Part shown: positions 1-5,716 of the stretch, piece by piece | How the letters are laid out: every line of letters begins with the position of its first letter | How positions within the stretch are numbered: the first letter of the stretch is position 1 | NCBI GenBank assembly: GCA_032117915.1 | Contig: JAULYI010000187.1 | Span: forward strand, 1 to 7,843 | Direction of reading: 5' to 3' | Length of the DNA stretch: 7,843 nucleotides | Source: ZLKRG46 sp032117915 | Lineage (GTDB): Bacteria > Bacteroidota > Ignavibacteria > Kapaibacteriales > Kapaibacteriaceae | The notes under the pieces: model-generated | What the model saw: the letters and a program-made list of their open reading frames with translations, nothing else | What the model was told of the DNA's origin: nothing | Database searches by the model: none | Made by a program: the position numbers and the translations under genes

Positions 1-58
1 CGTCGGCAGAAGCTTGATGACGCGAGATTCCGACGCAAACACGTACATTCAACTTTGT

Positions 59-488
59 TCAACTGAGCCACGCGCCAATTTGCTTACAGGTTTCTCTTGT
101 TTGTCCTGTTTGAGCTGAAGCGGTACTTGTGCAGATCGTCATATGTCAATACATACAGCCGACAGTTTTCGAGCGCTACAATGCTGAAGCTTGCCGGCTT
201 CCTTTGGAGAAAACCAACGTATTCGGTAACAAAGCAAGGGCCATCAAAGAACATCTGTGAATGGTCGTCACCGCCGATGATCTCGACGCCGCGCATCAAT
301 CCCTCTACCATCACACCCAGCCGATCGTTGGGTCCACCCTGCGAAATGAACACCTGCCTCTAGGCCACTTCGACGTACGTAACATGATCGACGATCAATT
401 GAAACGTCTCGTCATCCTCCGGCATGAAGGCCTCATGCACGGCCCGCACAAGAGCCGCATCTGTTGTCCGTTGTTCGTCAGAGATCAT
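59..488 (-). pseudogene. Crp/Fnr-type cyclic-nucleotide-binding protein, degraded (in-frame TAG plus frameshift)
   Basis: Reading on the minus strand from ATG at 488 (or TTG at 494, better spaced from GGAGA) gives about 42 codons of a typical Crp-like N-terminus (…PEDDETFQLIVDHVTYVEVA). A TAG follows at 360-362, and the same frame then continues straight into the family core: RQVFISQGGPNDRLGVMVEG, a GLMR motif, then SFSIVALENC and YDDLHKY. This is the beta-roll of a cNMP-binding domain, and the TAG sits where family members usually carry a polar residue such as Lys (AAG to TAG is one change). After YDDLHKY (about position 123) the frame runs to TAA at 84. Skipping one C instead continues as a helix-like segment (…ETCKQIGAWLS) to TGA at 59. 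No DNA-binding HTH is visible. TAG ends several intact genes here, so recoding is unlikely. A 90-codon fragment from GTG 353 could still be translated. It is the last member of the minus-strand gene set, 23 bp after its neighbour. Confidence 0.72.
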
Positions 489-511
489 GGGCAAAGTAAT
501 GTCTCCGCCCC

Positions 512-739
512 CTATCTCACGACTAGCAGGAAACGGTCCTTAGAGCCGTCGACCCGAGCTACTCGTACTTCGTAGGTAGCGGCACCGCTCATCTGGATAC
601 CCAGCTGTGTGCTACCCTGACGGTGGTCAACCCACTGGATGGGCACGGTAGCTGATCTGCCGGTGGGGGTGAGAACGGACACCCTACACCCCGGGCTTTC
701 GCCCGGGGCTAGCCCAGCTAGCTCGATGGTCGTAATCAC
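512..739 (-). CDS. 75-aa beta-rich protein resembling a sorting-type C-terminal domain; coupled to the upstream lipoprotein gene
   Basis: This ORF starts with GTG at 739-737, inside the stop region of the lipoprotein gene (GTGA overlap of 4 bp), so translation is probably coupled. The product has alternating beta-strand character: a VSVLTPTGR strand-turn, then a TYEVRVARVDG hairpin and a FLLVV end. That layout matches Por/type IX sorting domains (strand, GR turn, G-x-Y-x-V-x-V, final hydrophobic strand), such as those ending the two large exported proteins of this window. It has no signal peptide and no room for the rest of a cargo protein. It may therefore be the original C-terminus of the lipoprotein, split off by a frameshift, rather than an independent protein. 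Residues 10-17 (APGESPGC region) are encoded by a perfect palindrome that may be an inserted REP-like element. No specific family is recognised. Confidence 0.55.
   Translation of the reverse strand: MITTIELAGLAPGESPGCRVSVLTPTGRSATVPIQWVDHRQGSTQLGIQMSGAATYEVRVARVDGSKDRFLLVVR
689..708. repeat. Perfect GC hairpin with GAAA loop, REP-like
   Basis: The arms CCCCGGGC (689-696) and GCCCGGGG (701-708) are perfectly complementary with a 4-nt spacer. On the minus (coding) strand the loop is GAAA, a stable GNRA tetraloop. It lies about 30 nt inside the 75-codon ORF. There is no U-tract, so a simple intrinsic terminator is unlikely. The form recalls short REP-type palindromes, but copy number in the genome cannot be seen here. 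Confidence 0.6.
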
Positions 740-1404
740 TTTAACTGGATCTTAACCAGCTTGCTGATGTCGATCGGCTTGTCCTTGGAAGATGCGGCGA
801 TGGGCTTCCGACGTACTTGGACGGGCTTACCCGTCCTTGCGTCGGCAGCGCGCAGCTTGGTCCAGACTTCCCGAGCTTTTGACCCACATGGTGCATGGTC
901 TCCCAAACGGATCTCGTACCCGACGATAACGGTATCGGGATTATACAGTGGAGTGTAGATCAGCTGCTCGTCCTTGGGGTTATCAATGTAGACCTCGGGC
1001 AATACGTACGGATTGTACCAGTTGATTTTCTGGCAGCTTCGATTGATGCGCACGCGGGGTGCGCAGTTCTTTTCGATGGCAATGTCGAACATTGCCCCAC
1101 TACCTCCTACTACAGCCTGATCGTCGGAAGGCGTGATCGACAACGAATAGCGACCCATATCCAGTGCAGCCGGAATATTCAGCTCAAAGATCTCGTTGGT
1201 ATCGACGCTGAATACCTCTCCCGGCTTCGCAAGCGTGATCGTGCGTGTTGCCTTGGCTTTCGGTTTCTCGATCAGCACACCATCACCGTCAATCCCGGCC
1301 GTCATGCGCCCATGAACAAAGAATCCCGGTATATCGCGGCAGGTTGTACAGCCAACCAACAGAATGCACAGGAACATACTACCGTGAACGAGCAGCGTTA
1401 CCAT
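736..1404 (-). CDS. Envelope lipoprotein of unknown function
   Basis: The 222-aa product begins with a short lipoprotein signal: hydrophobic FLCILLVGC with lipobox L16-V17-G18-C19, so mature protein would be lipidated at Cys19. The mature part looks beta-rich. Residues about 40-110 read like an Ig/bacterial-surface-type domain (VFSVDTNEIFELNIPAALDM…GRYSLSITP), followed by a Cys-containing middle (Cys at about 114 and 124) and a basic tail (VQVRRKPIAASSKDKP). The ATG at 1404 is preceded by GTGGGA, which overlaps the end of the HEPN gene; the two genes are 10 bp apart. Its own TGA (738-736) overlaps the next ORF by GTGA. The context suggests an envelope partner for the extracytoplasmic part of the HEPN membrane protein. 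I recognise no named family. Because the next ORF looks like a C-terminal domain, this gene may be a truncated version of a roughly 300-aa protein. Confidence 0.75.
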   Translation of the reverse strand: MVTLLVHGSMFLCILLVGCTTCRDIPGFFVHGRMTAGIDGDGVLIEKPKAKATRTITLAKPGEVFSVDTNEIFELNIPAALDMGRYSLSITPSDDQAVVGGSGAMFDIAIEKNCAPRVRINRSCQKINWYNPYVLPEVYIDNPKDEQLIYTPLYNPDTVIVGYEIRLGDHAPCGSKAREVWTKLRAADARTGKPVQVRRKPIAASSKDKPIDISKLVKIQLK

Positions 1405-1414
1405 GGATATCCCA

Positions 1415-2740
1415 CTACTGAAGATGAATGAATGTCGGATGGATATTTGGTCGTTTGCTAAGCAACAGCCGTATCAGTACAGAATCATTTGCATTGAACG
1501 TTCTATCCTGGATGAACAGTACTTCTTTGTTAATCGATGAAAGTTCGGCAGAGGCTCCTTCTCTAAACTCCAGGGTTCCCGTAGACGAGCTTCCGTAGTC
1601 CTCCCACGTCGCTGCTGACAGCTGCCTGCCAATGTATCCCAGCGTCACTGATGTGGTATCGCCAACTGTCTTGGCAAGCTTCGACGTCTGTCCCGAGGCG
1701 TGATCGATTCCACGCTCGATCAGTTGAATGTATTGAGACGGTTCCTGAACGGTAGATACTGAAGCCAGGTACGAGGAGATCTCCTTGATCGACGTCCCTA
1801 CGTTGTCACGATGCAGTGTACCATGGAACGGTAAGCCGGACCGTGCAACCAGGGTCAGTGATACCGCCCCACCATCGTCAGCCGATTTCGTGAGATACGA
1901 GACAAGCCTACCGACATCGTGTTCCGGCAGCGGCATGCCAACGGCCAGTACGTAATGTTTCTGTATCTGCTGTGCTGCCGGTGCTCTCATCATAGACCAC
2001 CCTACCAAGGCAACCAGCAGCGCGGCGATCATTCCAATGATCAGGCGACGATTAGCCGTGCGCGTGGACGTCTTCGCTACCGTTTCATGCTGCGGTACTG
2101 CGGGAGTGGATTCTGGCTGCGTCACGACCGGAGGCGTCGAAGCACCATGAGCAGTTGATCTCAAGGCATCGGTGACCTTCTTGTAACCATCCGTGTGCAG
2201 GAACTGCACATAGGCATCAACGTGATCCTTGATCTTCTGCGAAAAGATGTCCGGTCGATCTCGAATGACGACGGCGATCTCATGTTCAAAGACGGCCATC
2301 ATATCGGAGACAAGGATCTTCGTGTGAGAATCAGACGGACCGATCTCTGACACATGTGCGTAGAAGTTTCGCTGATTCTTCAATGTGCGGACTCGTAGCT
2401 GCACGTGTCGCGTGAACGAAAAGATATCCGTGAAACGCGGTGCCCAGTCGATCCGATGCGGTGACTTAACGTCATAGCGCGTCAGAAACTCGAAGAGTTG
2501 CAGAATGAACTGATAGTCAAACTCCTCCAGCGACGCGCGACGTTGCCCACGGTCGTTGAGTAACGTGGCATTTCCGCGATATGCTCTGTTCACATCCTCA
2601 GTATGCTGTCCGGTGGCCAGGAATCGCACAACGATGTGCTCGAAGTACTGGGGGTCAACGGCCGTCAGGGCCTCGTGGAGGAATGCTACGAGCGGACCAA
2701 ATGCCTTATCCTCAATAATCTTCGCTGCTATCGATTCCAT
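1415..2740 (-). CDS. HEPN-like domain / single transmembrane helix / extracytoplasmic alpha-beta domain protein
   Basis: This 441-aa protein has three parts. Residues 1-195 are mainly helical and contain LKNQRNFYAHVSE; R124-N125-x3-H129 fits the R-(polar)-x(n)-H motif of HEPN domains, many of which are metal-independent RNases. Residues 196-232 are a Pro/Thr/Ser-rich linker ending in basic TANRR. Residues 233-249 (LIIGMIAALLVALVGWS) form a membrane helix, and the basic residues before it predict HEPN inside and the C-terminus outside. Residues 262-441 look like an alpha/beta domain, possibly a vWA-like fold without a DxSxS metal site. I chose ATG 2740 because the open frame upstream to 2860 would run through the intergenic region and into the divergent CARF gene. 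No strong ribosome site is seen; GGTGG directly abuts the ATG. It is first in a minus-strand set with the lipoprotein 10 bp downstream. HEPN assignment rests on the motif and helical context, and nuclease activity is inference. Confidence 0.72.
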   Translation of the reverse strand: MESIAAKIIEDKAFGPLVAFLHEALTAVDPQYFEHIVVRFLATGQHTEDVNRAYRGNATLLNDRGQRRASLEEFDYQFILQLFEFLTRYDVKSPHRIDWAPRFTDIFSFTRHVQLRVRTLKNQRNFYAHVSEIGPSDSHTKILVSDMMAVFEHEIAVVIRDRPDIFSQKIKDHVDAYVQFLHTDGYKKVTDALRSTAHGASTPPVVTQPESTPAVPQHETVAKTSTRTANRRLIIGMIAALLVALVGWSMMRAPAAQQIQKHYVLAVGMPLPEHDVGRLVSYLTKSADDGGAVSLTLVARSGLPFHGTLHRDNVGTSIKEISSYLASVSTVQEPSQYIQLIERGIDHASGQTSKLAKTVGDTTSVTLGYIGRQLSAATWEDYGSSSTGTLEFREGASAELSSINKEVLFIQDRTFNANDSVLIRLLLSKRPNIHPTFIHLQ

Positions 2741-2832
2741 CCACCGTGCCCTATATTTACGTCCGAGAGATACCGATTGATGCCAATCGCAAAATATTAC
2801 AAAGGAAGGGATAACTATGGGGATGGGACGTA
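2741..2832. promoter_or_regulatory. Divergent intergenic promoter region between the HEPN and CARF genes
   Basis: This 92-bp spacer separates head-to-head starts (ATG 2740 minus, ATG 2833 plus), so it must carry at least one promoter in each direction. It is more AT-rich than its surroundings (for example AAAATATTAC at 2791-2800). I could not assign confident -35/-10 or Bacteroidota-type -33/-7 boxes. It contains the palindrome at 2774-2789. The plus-strand gene has GGGA 4 nt before its ATG and GGA further upstream. Confidence 0.55.
2774..2789. promoter_or_regulatory. Candidate operator palindrome
   Basis: CGATTG-ATGC-CAATCG consists of two perfect 6-bp inverted arms around 4 bp. Its centre (2781.5) is close to the middle of the 92-bp divergent spacer (2786.5). 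A dimeric winged-helix protein could bind here, and the adjacent CARF/wHTH protein is the obvious candidate. This assignment rests on position and symmetry only. Confidence 0.4.
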
Positions 2833-3774
2833 ATGGTACTGCTGACCTTTGTCGGAACAACCGACATTAAACTTATCGAGGAGTCCAAAGGACCTGCTCT
2901 GTCTGCAGTCTTGGGACTCAAACCAAAACATGTCGTACTTATCGCAACAACCGGTGACGGGGTCCGTCACGATGTACTCTCGGGTGCCGTACAATTCAAC
3001 AAGCTGATCCAGCGCGTTGCTCCCGGGACGAAGACGTCGATCGTACCAGTGGATATCGACGACCCGACAGACCATAACGAGATTTATCCAAAGCTTCGCG
3101 AGATCGTTCAATCGCACGCTAACGATAAATCCGAACTCGTAGCCGCCATCTCTTCCGGTACGCCATCCATGCAGGTATGCTGGATACTGCTTGCGGAGTC
3201 CGGCGATGCGAAGCTGCGTCTGTATCGTACCGTCGAGACCGAGCTTACCGACAAGCCGCTGCGGCCCGTTCAGCTTGACTCTGCCTTGCCCCGTATCATA
3301 GCCCTTGAGGAGGAGAATCGACAACTCCGGCAGATCGTGATTCGACCTCTGGAGATGCACATTCGTCACGGTATCGTGAAGGTCGGTATCGACATCATTC
3401 ACCTCTCCCCTACGCAGTTCGCCTTCTACCGTTTCTTTATTGAACGGATCCGTCAGGCGAAAGGGGCAGCGGAGCACCGCTACCGCGTGAGCTCGCGGGT
3501 GATGGACGATGCCTTCACGGAAACGATCGATGCATACCTGTTAGAAAGCTTTCCGGACCGTGCCGACTCCGACGGAACCTACGGCAAGAAAAAGCAGCGC
3601 ATGATCCCTGCCGAGCATTTCCGTTCCACGATCTCTAAACTGAACAAGAAGTTCCACGAGAGTCTTGACGAACACCTGGCCGGCTACTATACCATCAATC
3701 ATGTTGGCCCCAAACAAGCCCGCAGCTACGGCGTGAATCTCGACCACTCACAGATCCGCGTCAAGGAGAAGTAG
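2833..3774 (+). CDS. CARF-domain protein with C-terminal winged-helix-like region
   Basis: This 313-aa protein begins with a Rossmann-like CARF sensor. FVGTT at residues 6-10, a VDIDDPTDHNEIYPKL segment at 73-88 and AISSGTPSMQVCWILLAES at 105-122 match the order seen in the N-terminal domain of RtcR, whose counterpart is a TTGT…QICWFLLTE segment, and in other CARF proteins where S/T-GTP-x-M contacts the ligand. Instead of the AAA+ sigma-54 domain of RtcR, a short coiled linker (about 155-170) leads to a C-terminal region (about 186-306). This has LSPTQFAFYRFFIERI and HFRSTISKLNKKFHESL helices and a YYTI…ARSYGVNL hairpin, read as winged-helix. A similar end occurs in the NE0113-type Cas-associated family. 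CARF domains bind nucleotide ligands such as cyclic oligoadenylates or 2',3'-cyclic-phosphate RNA ends; which ligand applies is unknown. ATG 2833 is the only good start, since a TAA lies in frame at 2812-2814. It is divergent from the HEPN operon and probably regulates it. Confidence 0.78.
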   Translation: MVLLTFVGTTDIKLIEESKGPALSAVLGLKPKHVVLIATTGDGVRHDVLSGAVQFNKLIQRVAPGTKTSIVPVDIDDPTDHNEIYPKLREIVQSHANDKSELVAAISSGTPSMQVCWILLAESGDAKLRLYRTVETELTDKPLRPVQLDSALPRIIALEEENRQLRQIVIRPLEMHIRHGIVKVGIDIIHLSPTQFAFYRFFIERIRQAKGAAEHRYRVSSRVMDDAFTETIDAYLLESFPDRADSDGTYGKKKQRMIPAEHFRSTISKLNKKFHESLDEHLAGYYTINHVGPKQARSYGVNLDHSQIRVKEK

Positions 3775-3837
3775 CCGCCAACATTTCCGCAACGTTTCCA
3801 CCGTGATACGAGCCATGCATCCGCTGATGTTGCAGCC

Positions 3838-3859
3838 GTTGACAATGAGAGTCGTCAAC
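3838..3859. promoter_or_regulatory. Inverted repeat upstream of the vWA gene
   Basis: GTTGAC (3838-3843) and GTCAAC (3854-3859) form a perfect 6-bp inverted repeat with a 10-nt loop, about 25 bp before the start of the next gene. The 110-bp gap 3775-3884 has no other clear structure, and TTGACA inside the repeat has no matching -10 at normal spacing. It could be a weak operator, a small hairpin or chance. Confidence 0.25.
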
Positions 3860-3884
3860 ACCGCAACAATCAATAGGAGGATGT

Positions 3885-5687
3885 ATGAAGTCCATTCGCA
3901 CAGTGGCCATCGCTGCTATGCTCTGTCTGCTGGCAGCTCCCGAGCTGTTGGCCCAGTTTCCCGTCACGCTCCAGCTTCCGGCTGGCTCAGGTCAGCCGGT
4001 GCGTACGCCACCCACCCGACCCGATGCCCGCTACCGCATCACGGTTACCGGCACCTATTCGCAGTGGCCGCAGTTCACGGACTGTCATGGCGTTGACGGC
4101 GTATGGGTGTACGACGTACCGAAAGAAGAGATCGACGCCTACCGCTGGCCACCAAAGACGGTGCTGGGCAGACCCTTCGTCGAGATCCCCCATTGGGTGG
4201 GTGACTCCACACGTTATGGCTTTCCACCCTCTGGTCTTGGTCTGCCGGCACTCTTCGAGATCAGTTTCCGCAAGTATCTCGGCTTCCGCGTCAACGACGA
4301 GCCGTTGCCGCCAATGCCCTTCGACCCGGTCTTTCACCGCTATCAGCACGTTCTATCGGGTACCGGACAGGAACTGTCGTTCAGCATCAGAGACTCCACG
4401 TACAATGTTGCGCAGGGGGCGGTGATCCCACGCTACGAAGACAACTGCGGTGGCCTGACGGTAGTGGTCGAGGAGATCCTGCCGAACGACGTCAACATCT
4501 GCGATGCCAAGGTGATCTCACAGAATGGTCAGGCCGTAGGACTTCGCATCGATGCATCCATCGTAGAGCAGGATACGAACATGCTCTCCGGCACACGCAA
4601 TGCCTTCCTGAATAAGGAGCAGCTTGGTGTGGTTGCCGACGGCAAGTTCATTTGTCCCGATTCCTTGGTCTGCGACACCAGCCGCACGGTGCCGATCTCG
4701 CTGTGTCTCGTGGTAGATGTCTCCAGCAGTATGCTCGAGAACGTCATATATGACAACGTCATGATCAAGCGCATCGATGCTCTCAAACGCTCGATCCACC
4801 GGTTCATGCGCCGGCTGAAGCCGGGCGACAGTCTTTGTCTTGTCCAGTTCAACGAGACGGTTCGGCTCAGTCAGAACTGGACGGCCGACACAGCCCTGAT
4901 CGGCATCGCCTTGGACAGGCTTGTCGCCTATGGGAACACGGCCTTCTACCAGGCCGTGATACAGGGATGTCGCAAGCTGGCTACCCACGCACGTGCTAAC
5001 AAGGCTCTGGTAGCGATCACGGATGGTCTGGACAACGACTCCACAACGTCAACGTCCGACGTGTTCCGTGAGATCCGTGCTGCGAACGTGCCTGTATTCC
5101 TGATGGCGCTTGGATTCACCGGTACGCCCGACGAAGTGGCCGCCATAGACACGATGCGACAATTCGTTGCTGCGGCACCTTCAGGCAAGGTGTATCAGAT
5201 CACCACCGGCAAGGAACTCGAAGACGTCTACACGCAGATCGCCGAGAACTTCGCCAAGGACGATTGCTGCAAGCTCTACTTCCGCATTCCGCCGTGCGAC
5301 CGCGGCCAGAGCAAGCGCATTGTGCGGTTGATCTATGCCGATGGCGGACGCATCATCTCGAAGGAACTCGAAGTCGACTGCGCCCTCAAGACAACGTCCG
5401 TGCATACCGACGACGTCGTCGCACCGGATGCAGACGTCCTGCGTGCCTCGCCAACACCGTCGGACGATATAGCCGCTGTGACTATGGCGTTCTCGCGAGC
5501 TGGTACCGTCTACACGAACCTCTACGCCCTTGATGGTACCCCGCTGCAGCACATCGACCATGGTCATGTCGACATGGGTGTCACGCAGCTGTCCATCCCC
5601 ACCGCTTCCCTGTCAGCCGGTGCCTACGTCTGTCGCATCGTGCAGGGTACCGACATCCGCACGGTGCGCATCATCGTGCAGCGCTGA
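3885..5687 (+). CDS. Exported von Willebrand factor A protein with a sorting-type C-terminal domain
   Basis: The 600-aa product starts with a clear signal peptide (MKSIRTVAIAAMLCLLAAPE then LLAQ, cleavage near residue 23). A roughly 240-residue N-terminal region of unknown fold follows. The vWA domain spans about 270-455 with an intact metal-ion-dependent adhesion site: D278-V-S280-S-S282, T352 (GNTAFYQA) and D380 (ITDGLDND). A Cys-rich segment follows (DDCCKLYFRIPPC, Cys461-462 onward), and residues about 527-600 form a sorting-type C-terminal domain (LYALDGTPL, LSAGAYVCRIV, final VRIIVQR). The predicted route is Sec export, then type IX transport to the surface or outside. vWA domains with a full MIDAS usually bind protein or matrix ligands. 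The start is supported by a strong AGGAGG (3875-3880), though only 4 nt from ATG 3885. The next gene begins 29 bp downstream and is likely co-transcribed. The secretion route is inferred from the C-terminus, because no transport genes are in view. Confidence 0.85.
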   Translation: MKSIRTVAIAAMLCLLAAPELLAQFPVTLQLPAGSGQPVRTPPTRPDARYRITVTGTYSQWPQFTDCHGVDGVWVYDVPKEEIDAYRWPPKTVLGRPFVEIPHWVGDSTRYGFPPSGLGLPALFEISFRKYLGFRVNDEPLPPMPFDPVFHRYQHVLSGTGQELSFSIRDSTYNVAQGAVIPRYEDNCGGLTVVVEEILPNDVNICDAKVISQNGQAVGLRIDASIVEQDTNMLSGTRNAFLNKEQLGVVADGKFICPDSLVCDTSRTVPISLCLVVDVSSSMLENVIYDNVMIKRIDALKRSIHRFMRRLKPGDSLCLVQFNETVRLSQNWTADTALIGIALDRLVAYGNTAFYQAVIQGCRKLATHARANKALVAITDGLDNDSTTSTSDVFREIRAANVPVFLMALGFTGTPDEVAAIDTMRQFVAAAPSGKVYQITTGKELEDVYTQIAENFAKDDCCKLYFRIPPCDRGQSKRIVRLIYADGGRIISKELEVDCALKTTSVHTDDVVAPDADVLRASPTPSDDIAAVTMAFSRAGTVYTNLYALDGTPLQHIDHGHVDMGVTQLSIPTASLSAGAYVCRIVQGTDIRTVRIIVQR

Positions 5688-5716
5688 TCACCTCCATCAC
5701 CACGGGACAATCAATC

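Noticed and set aside
360..362. TAG as a recoded sense codon (for example pyrrolysine or suppressed amber)
   Set aside because: TAG is the normal terminator of several intact genes in the window (512, 1415, 3774 and 7618 ends), and a second lesion is present in the same gene.
895..1431. 178-codon plus-strand ORF opposite the lipoprotein gene
   Set aside because: The minus-strand frame has a lipobox and a tight operon position. The plus-strand translation looks like random antisense sequence.
2741..2860. Upstream extension of the HEPN gene by 40 codons to a start at 2860
   Set aside because: It would cross the AT-rich spacer and overlap the start of the divergent CARF gene, and the added residues show no domain character. 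ATG 2740 leaves a normal divergent promoter region.
2815..3477. 220-codon minus-strand ORF opposite the CARF gene
   Set aside because: It is antisense to a protein with clear CARF motifs. Its translation has no recognisable domain and it has no supporting ribosome site.
3839..3844. TTGACA as a sigma-70 -35 box for the vWA gene
   Set aside because: No acceptable -10 hexamer lies at 16-18 bp downstream, and FCB-group promoters often use other motifs.
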